Shown here: positions 51,415-59,235 of the stretch, in pieces
Layout of the letters: every line of letters starts with the position of its first letter
How positions within the stretch are numbered: the first letter of the stretch is position 1
Origin: an uncultured Erythrobacter sp.
Lineage (GTDB): Bacteria; Pseudomonadota; Alphaproteobacteria; Sphingomonadales; Sphingomonadaceae
DNA length: 64,000 bases
Assembly (NCBI GenBank): GCA_913055155.1
Contig: CAJXJR010000001.1
Coordinates: forward strand, 1-64,000
Direction of reading: 5' to 3'
Notes under the pieces: model-generated
Seen by the model: the letters and a program-made list of their open reading frames with translations, nothing else
What the model was told of the DNA's origin: nothing
Databases searched by the model: none
Position numbers and translations under genes: made by a program

Positions 51415-51645
51415 TCAGCTGTATCGTTTCGCAAACCTGTGGAAGCCCCAGGTCACTCCGATCATTGCCGGAACTGTGACGAAGAAGAGGCTACGGTCGA
51501 ATAACTCTTGTGCGGCGACCTCAATTCCGAGCGCCAAGGCGAACGGGATCCAGAAAACAACGAAATAGACGACGCACCCTTCTCGGCCTGAAGGGAAATA
51601 GCCCCAGCCGATACGGTCGAACAGTTTGTGCCGGGGCCTACTCAA
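51415..51645 (-). CDS. Small membrane protein (76 residues), function unknown
   Basis: Starts at TTG 51645, which overlaps the stop of the preceding small gene (TTGA). Residues 24-42 (GCVVYFVVFWIPFALALGI) and 50-66 (RSLFFVTVPAMIGVTWG) are two probable transmembrane helices, with a basic RFAKRYS end. No family is recognised. The coupled overlap and clean two-helix layout support a real gene; codon choice is less GC-biased than neighbours. It converges on the tmRNA end. Confidence 0.5.
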   Translation of the reverse strand: MSRPRHKLFDRIGWGYFPSGREGCVVYFVVFWIPFALALGIEVAAQELFDRSLFFVTVPAMIGVTWGFHRFAKRYS

Positions 51646-51893
51646 GCCCCGTCAGCACCCGCCTTCAGCGCACCCTTTTCCGCTGCCTCATACTTCAGGC
51701 AGTCGAGGATCTTCGCGCCGCCCAGGAACACCGCGCCGCTGCAAGCCGCCATCAGCATCCAGCCGCCGTATCCGGGGAAGCGGTCAAGGTAGTGCGTGCC
51801 GCGGTCCATGGCGCCCAGCGCCAGGGCGTAGATGATGAGGTAGGCTTCCCAACGGGTCTTGATCACGAACAGTCGGGAAATCTTCTTCAGCAT
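51642..51893 (-). CDS. Small membrane protein (83 residues), function unknown
   Basis: Reads MLKKISRLFVIKTRWEAYLI at the N-terminus, then IIYALALGAMDRGTHYLDRF and a helix GGWMLMAACSGAVFLGGAKI, ending CLKYEAAEKGALKAG. Two transmembrane segments. Resembles conserved hypothetical proteins of sphingomonads (recalled, not searched). ATG 51893 has AAAGGTGAACG upstream. Followed directly by a second small membrane protein. Confidence 0.65.
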   Translation of the reverse strand: MLKKISRLFVIKTRWEAYLIIYALALGAMDRGTHYLDRFPGYGGWMLMAACSGAVFLGGAKILDCLKYEAAEKGALKAGADGA

Positions 51894-52011
51894 CGTTCAC
51901 CTTTCTTAACCCGGAACTTCGCAAGCACCGTGCCAATGGCGCAATTGCGTGGTTTCCAAGGTTAATACAGGCGTAAGTGTAAGGCAAACCGACAGGGGGT
52001 CAGGCCAGGTT

Positions 52012-53262
52012 TCAGGCCAGCTCGGTGATCTCCAGCGCCTCCAGCAACTTGCCGCGTGCCGTGCGCACCTGGTCCGCCAGCGCCTCGCTGCCGATCTGGT
52101 CGGTATCGATGGTCTCGGGCCAGTATTCGGACACGATTGCTTCAAGCTTCGCCGCCTTGGCCTCGTCCAGCATGAAACGCGGGTCCACCGTGGCAGGATC
52201 GGCCACCACGCGCAGGCGCAGGCAGGCAGGGCCACCGCCGTTGGCCATCGACTGGCGCACGTCGACCACGTTGACGTGGCGAATGGGGCCGTTGCCCGCC
52301 AGCATGTCCTGCAGCCAGCTCCACACGTTCGTGTTGTCGCGACATTCCTCGGGCACCACCAGCGTCATCTCGCCGCTTGGCGGGGTGAGCAGCTGGGCGT
52401 TGAACAGGTAGGAGGTGATGGCATCTTCCAGGCTGACCCGGTCGGCAGGCACTTCCACCACCTGCGCACCGGGGCAGCGTTCGGCGATCGCGGCGTAGGT
52501 GCCGGCCGGGTCGGCAAAGGCCTGCTGGTGCGTGAACAGCACGCTCTCGTTGGCGACGGCCACCACGTCGTTGTGAAAGGCACCGGCCGCGATCGCTTCG
52601 CTAGCCTGTTCCACGAACAGGCAGCGTTCGGGATCGAGGCCATGCTTGCGCGCCACGATCCGGCTCGCCTGTTCGTGCTGGCGCGCGGGGAAGCGGCCAC
52701 CGGACTTGCCATAGACGAACACTTCCAGCCCCGGCTCGCCATGGTGGCCGGCAAAGCGCATGTGGTTAGCCGCGCCTTCATCGCCGAAGCAGGGCGGCAC
52801 CGGGCCATGTACGGCAAAGTGATCGCTGTCGGCGAAAGCCAATTGCAACTGCGCCAGCGTATCGGGCCATTCGTGGCTGCGGTGTGGCATGGTGACGAGG
52901 TTGGCCACGGTCAGGTGGCACTTGCCGTCTGCCGTGTCGGGCGCAGGCGAGACGGTGGCGGCGTTGGCCGTCCACATCGAACTGGCCGACCAAGCGCCCG
53001 CCACCAGCGCGGGATCGGTGGCCTCGTCCGCCGCCAGCTGTTCCAGCCAGCCCGTGTCGGGCCGGGGCAAGGGCAGGAAGAAGCCCTGCGCCAGCCCCAT
53101 GGCCATGTTGCCGCGCATTTTGGCAATGCCCTGCAAGGCGGCTGCACGCGGATAGCTGGTCGCGCCCGCGTTGCGGGTCGCGGCAAGGTTGCCAAGGCTG
53201 AGGCCGGCGTAGTTGTGGCTGGGCCCGACGATCCCGTCGAAATTGATTTCCTGCAGGGTCAT
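52012..53262 (-). CDS. astB: N-succinylarginine dihydrolase
   Basis: 416 residues beginning MTLQEINFDGIVGPSHNYAG, the AstB start. Family features: FDGIVGPSHNYAGLSLGN, SSMWTANAATVSP, the LTVANLVTMPHRSHE catalytic stretch, GAFHNDVVAVANE and the C-terminal NGGGPACLRLRV with the catalytic Cys. Reaction: succinylarginine to succinylornithine, CO2 and two NH3 in the AST pathway. ATGA-coupled to astA. The dehydrogenase and transaminase genes (astC/astD) are not in the window. Confidence 0.95.
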   Translation of the reverse strand: MTLQEINFDGIVGPSHNYAGLSLGNLAATRNAGATSYPRAAALQGIAKMRGNMAMGLAQGFFLPLPRPDTGWLEQLAADEATDPALVAGAWSASSMWTANAATVSPAPDTADGKCHLTVANLVTMPHRSHEWPDTLAQLQLAFADSDHFAVHGPVPPCFGDEGAANHMRFAGHHGEPGLEVFVYGKSGGRFPARQHEQASRIVARKHGLDPERCLFVEQASEAIAAGAFHNDVVAVANESVLFTHQQAFADPAGTYAAIAERCPGAQVVEVPADRVSLEDAITSYLFNAQLLTPPSGEMTLVVPEECRDNTNVWSWLQDMLAGNGPIRHVNVVDVRQSMANGGGPACLRLRVVADPATVDPRFMLDEAKAAKLEAIVSEYWPETIDTDQIGSEALADQVRTARGKLLEALEITELA

Positions 53263-54272
53263 CGTCCGATGCTCCACACTGTATCGCCCTTGCCGATGCG
53301 CAGCGCTTCTGCCGCGCGGGAATCGATGGCCAGGCCGCCATCGCGAAACTCGCGCGCGCCATAACAGCAGCGGAAATCCTTGAACTGGCCCGTGGCGATC
53401 AGCGCCTTTTCGCCTTTTTCCAGCTCGTCATCCACCACCTCGCCATGGTGAGCGTCGGCGATGGAGCGGACCTTGTCGGTCTCTGCCAGCATCGTGGGGC
53501 CGCCATCGAAGATGTCGACATAGCCCTGGTAGGAGAACCCTTCGTTCTCCAGCATCCGCATGGCCGCGCGGCCGCTGGGATGGGGCAGGCCAATCACCTT
53601 CTTCGCCTCTTCGCCCAGCATGGCGATGTAGACCGGGTGCTTTGGCATCAGGTCGGCGATGAACTGGTTGCCGTGGATGGCGTTGAACTCGTCCGCCTGC
53701 TGAAAGCTCATGCCGAAGAACTTGCCGCCGATCGCATCCCAGAAAGGCGAGCCGCCGCGTTCGTCGATGATGCCGCGCAGTTCGGCCAGGATGCGGTCGC
53801 CAAAGCGATGGCGGTGCGCGGCGATGAACAGGTAACGGCTGCGCGCCAGCAGCATGCCCAGCCCGCCCGCGCGTTCGCCGGGATGCAGGAACAGGCCGCC
53901 CACCTCGCTGGTGCCGCCCAGGTCGTTCACCAGGCTCAGCAGTTCGGCGGTGACGGTGCGATCCAGTTCCTTGGAGTACTGCGTCAGCGTGCTGATGCGG
54001 TAGGAATAGAACGGGTACTGGTGGCCGACGGCGGTGAACAGCTGGCAGGTGCCGCGCACCTCGCGGCTTTCGGTGTTTTCCAGCACCAGCACGAAGGTTT
54101 CGCCCACGATCTCCTCGCCCTCGCGGGTAAAGGCAGCTTCCGATCCTTCCAGCTTGGCTCTCAGCGAATTGCGGTCGGGTGGCAGGTTGGTGAAGCCGCC
54201 GCCGGTCAGCTTGGCCATTTCGTAGAGGTGCTGCAGGTCACCTTCCGTGGCGGGGCGGATCACGAAGCTCAA
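53259..54272 (-). CDS. astA: Arginine N-succinyltransferase
   Basis: 337 residues from TTG with GGAG 7 bases upstream. The AstA fold shows FVIRPATEGDLQHLYEMA, GGGFTNLPPDR, STLTQYSKELDRT, LFLHPGERAGGLGMLLARSR and GSPFWDAIGGKFFGMSF. Transfers succinyl from succinyl-CoA to arginine, the first AST step. The TTG overlaps the stop of the hydrolase gene (TTGA). The two-subunit form (AstA-alpha/beta) is not seen; it is a single chain. Confidence 0.94.
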   Translation of the reverse strand: MSFVIRPATEGDLQHLYEMAKLTGGGFTNLPPDRNSLRAKLEGSEAAFTREGEEIVGETFVLVLENTESREVRGTCQLFTAVGHQYPFYSYRISTLTQYSKELDRTVTAELLSLVNDLGGTSEVGGLFLHPGERAGGLGMLLARSRYLFIAAHRHRFGDRILAELRGIIDERGGSPFWDAIGGKFFGMSFQQADEFNAIHGNQFIADLMPKHPVYIAMLGEEAKKVIGLPHPSGRAAMRMLENEGFSYQGYVDIFDGGPTMLAETDKVRSIADAHHGEVVDDELEKGEKALIATGQFKDFRCCYGAREFRDGGLAIDSRAAEALRIGKGDTVWSIGR

Positions 54273-55480
54273 AGCATGTCTCCGGTAGCAAGGCGGTGAA
54301 GGACGATGGCGGACAGTTGTGCCCTCTCTGTCAGCGATGGCGCAATCATGAATTCGTGCGGCGAATGGATCTTGCCGCCGCGCACACCCATGGTGTCCAC
54401 AACCGGCACGTGATTGGCGGCGATATTGTTGCCGTCGCACACGCCGCCGGTCGCTTGCCAGCCGATGGTCTGGCCAAGGGCTGCGCCGGTATCGCGCACA
54501 AGGTCGAACAGCTTCTGTGCCTTCGCATCCACCGGCTTTGGCGGGCGCGAAATGCCGCCGTGCAGCGCGATCTGCAGGTCATGCTCGCTGGAAAGCATGG
54601 CGATCAGGGCATTGAGATTACGCTCGAAATCCTCTTCCGCCTGCGTGGTCTTGGGGCGAATGTTGAAGCGCAGAACCGCGTGGTCGGGAACCACGTTGTT
54701 GGCTGCGCCCCCTTCGATTTTCGCCGGGTTGATGGGCAGCTCGGCGTGCTGCATCGCCTTAAGCCGCACCGCGCAATCGGCCGCCGCGACCACGGCATTG
54801 CGCCCGTCCTGCGGGTTGCGTCCGGCGTGCGCGCTCTTGCCGGTGAAGGTGAGCGTGTAGTTGCCGCTGCCCCCGCGTGCATGGGCCAGGGTTCCGTCCG
54901 GCAGGGCGCTGGGTTCATAGGTGAGGGCAGCGAACTTGCCGCGTGCCAGCTCGTCGATCAGCGCGGCGGAGGCGAGCGAGCCCGTCTCCTCGTCCGAATT
55001 GATCATCACGTCGTAGCCGATTCCGGCGGCAGCCTGGCTGTTCTCCAGCGCCATCAGCGCCTCTGCGATCACCGCGATGCCGCCTTTCATGTCTGCCGTG
55101 CCGGGGCCGTTCAGCGTCTCGTCGTCAAGCCATTCCAGCGACTGGAAGGGGTGATCGACCGGAAACACCGTGTCCATGTGCCCGGTCAGCAGGAAGCGAC
55201 GCTCCGCTTCGGGCCGCACCGAGCAGACAAGGTGCTGGCCGTGCGGTTTTTCCACCTCGTGCCCTTCGGCATCGACCACGGTAACGGGTGCCGGATCGCG
55301 CAACGTGACTTCGCCTGGAAGGGCCGAAAAGGCATCGGCCAGTTCCTGCGCCATGCGTGCCAAGCCGTCCAGGTTGCCGGTGCCGGAATTGATCGCCGCC
55401 CAGTCCTGCGTCCGCGAAAGCATGCGCTGCTGGTCTATCTTGGCGGTAAGGTCGCGCTCGATCTGGGAAAGTGGTTGCAT
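54269..55480 (-). CDS. M20 family metallohydrolase (CPG2-like), candidate desuccinylase
   Basis: 403 residues. M20 zinc motifs: LLTGHMDTVFP, GPGTADMKGG, NSDEETGSLAS, and the C-terminal CDGNNIAANH and RGGKIHSPHEF. Members remove N-acyl or terminal residues (carboxypeptidase G2, DapE, ArgE). Position directly upstream of astA-astB with TTGA overlap, and absence of astE in view, suggests it removes succinyl from succinylglutamate or a related acyl-amino acid. Start 55480 is one choice; ATG 55492 (MWFV) is also possible. Confidence 0.85.
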   Translation of the reverse strand: MQPLSQIERDLTAKIDQQRMLSRTQDWAAINSGTGNLDGLARMAQELADAFSALPGEVTLRDPAPVTVVDAEGHEVEKPHGQHLVCSVRPEAERRFLLTGHMDTVFPVDHPFQSLEWLDDETLNGPGTADMKGGIAVIAEALMALENSQAAAGIGYDVMINSDEETGSLASAALIDELARGKFAALTYEPSALPDGTLAHARGGSGNYTLTFTGKSAHAGRNPQDGRNAVVAAADCAVRLKAMQHAELPINPAKIEGGAANNVVPDHAVLRFNIRPKTTQAEEDFERNLNALIAMLSSEHDLQIALHGGISRPPKPVDAKAQKLFDLVRDTGAALGQTIGWQATGGVCDGNNIAANHVPVVDTMGVRGGKIHSPHEFMIAPSLTERAQLSAIVLHRLATGDML

Positions 55481-55603
55481 AACAAACCACATGACCTCTC
55501 GCGCCGGGCATTGCAACTGCCGCCAATCCGCGCCGGGGCTGCGTAAACGTGCTTTACCAAGCCCTAACGCTTTCTGCTTAGGTAGCGGGATCGAGTTTTT
55601 CGC

Positions 55604-56035
55604 ATGGGAAGCGTGATGCTGGCGAATGCTAAACAGTCGAGAGCCGATGATCGCGAAACAGTGATGTTGCGCGCGAAGGTCGTCGATTCGCGCGGAACCC
55701 GCGAGGCGCGCATTTCCGATGTCAGCGCACGCGGCCTTCTGGGCAACATGGAACAGCCGCCGCAGCGCGGCGAGTTCATCAATATCCATTTCCCCGCGCG
55801 CGAAGTTGCAGGGCAGGTGCGCTGGGTGAACGGTCGCCAGTTCGGCGTGCGCCTGCGCGAGCGGGTCGACGCGGCATCGCTCACCAGCGGGCGCCGCCCG
55901 CGCCAGGTGGCCAAGCCCATCGCGGTCGAGGCGGAAGAGGACATGTCGCTGAAAGGCACGATCATCGCCTATGCCGTGCTGGGCCTGACGGCGCTTTCCA
56001 CCGCCTACCTGATCGTGACCTACGTTATCTTCTGA
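55604..56035 (+). CDS. PilZ domain protein with a C-terminal transmembrane helix
   Basis: 143 residues. The c-di-GMP-binding pattern is present as RxxxR (RADDR) and DxSxxG (DVSARG), followed by the beta-barrel elements VAGQVRWVNGRQFGVRL. Residues about 118-140 (IAYAVLGLTALSTAYLIVTY) form a single membrane helix. Role: c-di-GMP response, probably on surface or motility functions. Start ATG 55604; ATG 55616 has a better GGGAAG site. Its last 16 bp overlap the convergent rsmA end. Confidence 0.82.
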   Translation: MGSVMLANAKQSRADDRETVMLRAKVVDSRGTREARISDVSARGLLGNMEQPPQRGEFINIHFPAREVAGQVRWVNGRQFGVRLRERVDAASLTSGRRPRQVAKPIAVEAEEDMSLKGTIIAYAVLGLTALSTAYLIVTYVIF

Positions 56036-56850
56036 TCGCCCATCGCGCGGGCCACGTTCACGAAATCCTCGACAGACAGCGTCTCTGCCCGGCGGGTGGC
56101 GTCGATATCGCATGCTGCCAGCGCCTCCAGCGCGCCGGGCAGGCCCTTCAGGCTCTGGCGCAGCATCTTGCGGCGCTGGCCAAAGGCTGCCTCGGTCAGC
56201 CGTTCGAGGACCCTGGCCGAGACGCCTTCGGGCGCGGGCTTGGGCACGACATGGACAATCGCGCTCATCACCTTGGGCGGCGGGGTAAAGGCGCTGCGGT
56301 GCACCTTCATCGCCAGCTTCGGCACGGCGCGCCACTGGGCGAGCACGGCCAGCCGACCGTAGGCGCTTGTGCCGGGCCTGGCGACGATGCGCTGGGCGAC
56401 TTCCTGCTGGAACATCAGCGTCAGGCTGGTCCATACAGGTGGCCAGGCCTCGCCACCCATCCACCGCGTGAACAGCAGCGTGCCGATATTGTAGGGCAGG
56501 TTGGCCGCCACCGCGAAGGGTTCGCCCATCAGCTCGGCATGGTCGACGGCGGGGGCATCGTCCTCCACCACGCGCAGCTGGCCGGGGAAAGCCTGCTGCA
56601 GTTCGGCCAGCGCGGGCACGCAGCGGCTGTCCCGCTCTATCGCTGTAACCCGCGCGCCTGCGCGCAGCAGGGCGCGGGTGAGGCCGCCGGGACCGGGACC
56701 GATTTCCAGCACCGCCTTTTCCGCAAGGTCACCGGGAATGGCGACGATGCGATCCAGCAATTGTTCGTCCAGCAGGAAGTTCTGTCCCAGCGCCTTGCTG
56801 GCCGAGAGGCCGTGGGTAGCGATTACCTCGCGTAAGGGCGGCAGGTTCAT
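56020..56850 (-). CDS. rsmA: 16S rRNA (adenine1518-N6/adenine1519-N6)-dimethyltransferase
   Basis: 276 residues. SAM site VLEIGPGPGGLTRALLRAGA, the family active-site NLPYNIGTLL, and SAFTPPPKVMSAIVHV, with KALGQNFLLDEQ at the N-terminus. Also called KsgA; it dimethylates two adenines in helix 45 of 16S rRNA. ATG 56850 overlaps the pdxA stop by 4 bp (ATGA). Standard lptD-surA-pdxA-rsmA order. Confidence 0.97.
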   Translation of the reverse strand: MNLPPLREVIATHGLSASKALGQNFLLDEQLLDRIVAIPGDLAEKAVLEIGPGPGGLTRALLRAGARVTAIERDSRCVPALAELQQAFPGQLRVVEDDAPAVDHAELMGEPFAVAANLPYNIGTLLFTRWMGGEAWPPVWTSLTLMFQQEVAQRIVARPGTSAYGRLAVLAQWRAVPKLAMKVHRSAFTPPPKVMSAIVHVVPKPAPEGVSARVLERLTEAAFGQRRKMLRQSLKGLPGALEALAACDIDATRRAETLSVEDFVNVARAMGDQKIT

Positions 56851-57734
56851 GCCAGCGCCGCCCGCATTGCGGCGATCTCGCCCGCCATGCGGATCGCGGC
56901 GATCATCGCCTCGGGGCGGGCCACGCCCTTTCCGGCAATGTCGAAAGCCGTGCCATGATCGGGCGAAGTACGCACGATCGGCAGGCCCAGCGTCACGTTC
57001 ACGCCTTGGTCGAAGTCAAGCGCCTTCAAGGGCACCAGCGCCTGGTCGTGATACATGGCGATGGCGACATCGTAAGTGCCGCGCTTGTGTGGGGCGAACA
57101 GTGTGTCGGCGGGATGTGGGCCGGTGGCATCGTTGCCTTCGGTGCGCAATTGCGCGATGGCCGGGGCGATCACGTCGATTTCCTCGCGACCCATGCGCCC
57201 GTCCTCGCCCGCGTGGGGGTTGAGTCCGGCGATAGCGATGCGCGGGTGCTCGATGCCGAAATCGGTGTGCATGGCGCGCGCGACAATGCGGCTGCGTGCC
57301 ACGATCAGGTCCTTGCTCAGGCGGCCCGGCACGTCGGCCAGCGCGCAATGGACGGTCATCGGCACGGTGCGCAAGCTGGGGCCGGCCAGCATCATCACCG
57401 CATCCTCGCGCGCCATGCCGCAGGCGTCGGCGCAGAACTCCGTCTGGCCGACGAAGGCGGGATCGATGGCAGCGATGGCGGACTTGGCCACCGGGCCGGT
57501 GACCACGCCACTGCACTCGCCGCGCAGCACTAGGGCCACGGCTTCGCGCAGGGCATCGAGGGCAATCTGTGCAGAATGCCTGTCAGGCTCACCCGGACGA
57601 CAGGCTGCGTCTGCCTCTCCCACCACCACGAAGGGCGGCAGGCCAAGTTCGTCTCGACGCGCGCTGATCTGCGCGATCAGTTCGGGGCCGACTCCCGCCG
57701 GATCGCCAAGGCTGACCGCAAGGGGAAGCGTCAC
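56847..57734 (-). CDS. pdxA: 4-hydroxythreonine-4-phosphate dehydrogenase, apparently with an internal deletion
   Basis: 295 residues (usual length about 330) from GTG. The start PLAVSLGDPAGVGPELIAQI and VVVGEADAACRPGEPDRH join too early: the segment that normally lies between the VVVG strand and the CxPGxPD region, about 40 residues, is missing near residue 42. The rest is complete: VTGPVAKSAI, GQTEF, VHCALADVP, LNPHAGEDG and MYHDQALVPLK supply the three metal His. Reaction: 4-phosphooxy-threonine to 3-amino-2-oxopropyl phosphate, pyridoxine synthesis. Activity of this form is uncertain. Confidence 0.85.
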   Translation of the reverse strand: MTLPLAVSLGDPAGVGPELIAQISARRDELGLPPFVVVGEADAACRPGEPDRHSAQIALDALREAVALVLRGECSGVVTGPVAKSAIAAIDPAFVGQTEFCADACGMAREDAVMMLAGPSLRTVPMTVHCALADVPGRLSKDLIVARSRIVARAMHTDFGIEHPRIAIAGLNPHAGEDGRMGREEIDVIAPAIAQLRTEGNDATGPHPADTLFAPHKRGTYDVAIAMYHDQALVPLKALDFDQGVNVTLGLPIVRTSPDHGTAFDIAGKGVARPEAMIAAIRMAGEIAAMRAALA

Positions 57735-57738
57735 CGGA

Positions 57739-59091
57739 TCAATCGTATTCGATCACCGCATCGCGGCGAAGGTCGCGCAGGTAACGCTGGGCGCGGCGGT
57801 TGACGCGCTCGTCTTCCAGCTGCGCCATGATCTGGTCGGTGTTGGGCCCTTGCGTTTCCTCCGGGTCGTCACGGCCGCACAGCATCAGCACGCGGATGCC
57901 TTCGGAGAGGTCGCCAAAGGGCGGGGTGGTCTGGCCCACGTTCATCTGCAGCATCACGTTCTGCAGCGCCTCGGGCAGCTGGCGCACCTGGATCTGGTCG
58001 TTGTCCACCGTCTGCGCGCCGATGGCGGCAGCACGCAGGTTGGCATCGCCGCAGCCGTTCATCGATTCCACCGCCTCGACAAAGGCCGCACCGCGTTCCT
58101 CGGCCTCGGCCTGACTGATGCCTTCGGGGAAGGTAATGGAAATCTGCTTGAGGCTGAGCACGGCATCGCGCGGGTCGGCCATGCCGATCTGGCGCTGGTC
58201 GATCATCAGCAGGATGGAGAATCCGCCGGGAATTTCCAGCGGACCGACCAGCTGGCCGGGCTGCATCTGCGCGGCGGCTGCTTCCAGCGTGGGCTGCTGC
58301 AGCTGTTCCAGGCGAATCCAGCCAAGGTCACCGCCGACAATCGCGCTGGAGGCCTGCGAATACTGCCGCGCATAGGCGACGAAGCTGCCACCGGCGCGCA
58401 GCTGTTCGATGATCTGGTTGGCATTGGCCAGCACCTGGTCGCGATTGGCGCTGTTGGCGGCAAGGTAGATTTCGCCAAGCCGATATTCGGTGGTCCCGCG
58501 CGAGGCGTTCAGGCGCTCGACCAGTTCGTTAACCTCGCCTTCGGAGACGTTGACGAAGGGCTGCACGTTGCGGCGCAGCAGCCGGTCCCAGGCCAGTTCG
58601 CCCTGGATCTGCCGTTTGATCGAACGCGGCGAGGACCCGATCGAGGTGAGGTAGGCGTCCAGCTCTTCCACGCTCATGCCGCGACCTTCCCGGGCGAAGC
58701 GTTCATAGGCCGCGTCGACCTCTTCCGCAGTCACTTCCATGTCCTGCGCGGCGGCTTCCTGCACCTGCAGCGTTTCGTCGATCAGGTTGCGCAGCACCTG
58801 CAGACGCAGGCGCTGGATTTCTTCCTCGGGCAGCTCGGTTTCCTGTGCGGAAAGGATCAGCGCCACGCGGTGATCGACATCGGTGCCGGTGATGATGTTG
58901 CCATTGACGCGCGCAGTTGCGCGGCGGACGTTGGGATCGGTCGGCTCGACAATGAAGGAAATATCGTCGGGCAGGTTGAAAGCGTCGGAACCGGCCACCT
59001 GCACGCCTTGTGCCTGGGCTGTGCTTGCCAGCGAAAGGGCGCCAATGGCGGCTGCGGAATATTTCAGGACTTTGGTCGCGAAGACGATCAC
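57739..59091 (-). CDS. surA: Periplasmic chaperone / peptidyl-prolyl isomerase SurA
   Basis: 450 residues from GTG (AAGG 8 bases upstream). Signal peptide (ASTAQAQG), SurA N-terminal helical domain around ATARVNGNIITGTDVDHR, and a parvulin domain at about 190-295 (EYRLGEIYLAANSANRDQ, GGDLGWIRLEQL, GGFSILLMIDQRQ). Assists outer-membrane protein folding. Lies 144 bp after lptD with a probable terminator in between. Confidence 0.92.
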   Translation of the reverse strand: MIVFATKVLKYSAAAIGALSLASTAQAQGVQVAGSDAFNLPDDISFIVEPTDPNVRRATARVNGNIITGTDVDHRVALILSAQETELPEEEIQRLRLQVLRNLIDETLQVQEAAAQDMEVTAEEVDAAYERFAREGRGMSVEELDAYLTSIGSSPRSIKRQIQGELAWDRLLRRNVQPFVNVSEGEVNELVERLNASRGTTEYRLGEIYLAANSANRDQVLANANQIIEQLRAGGSFVAYARQYSQASSAIVGGDLGWIRLEQLQQPTLEAAAAQMQPGQLVGPLEIPGGFSILLMIDQRQIGMADPRDAVLSLKQISITFPEGISQAEAEERGAAFVEAVESMNGCGDANLRAAAIGAQTVDNDQIQVRQLPEALQNVMLQMNVGQTTPPFGDLSEGIRVLMLCGRDDPEETQGPNTDQIMAQLEDERVNRRAQRYLRDLRRDAVIEYD

Positions 59092-59154
59092 TTGGGGTAC
59101 CTTGTCTTGTCTGTGGGGCCTTATCGAAAGGCGCCCGAATGTAGGGCCGTACCA

Positions 59155-59190
59155 TGGCAAAACGCGGCTTAACCCTAGCTGAGCCGCGTT
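59155..59190 (-). terminator. Possible terminator between lptD and surA
   Basis: On the minus strand, AACGCGGCT and AGCCGCGTT pair over 9 bp with a 12-nt loop, followed by TTGCC (TTTT run counting the stem end). The U-run is short, so partial readthrough to surA is likely. Confidence 0.5.
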
Positions 59191-59235
59191 CTCCTAGCCA
59201 AATGTCCGGGCGCTGCCAATGCGCTGCGGCAAAAC

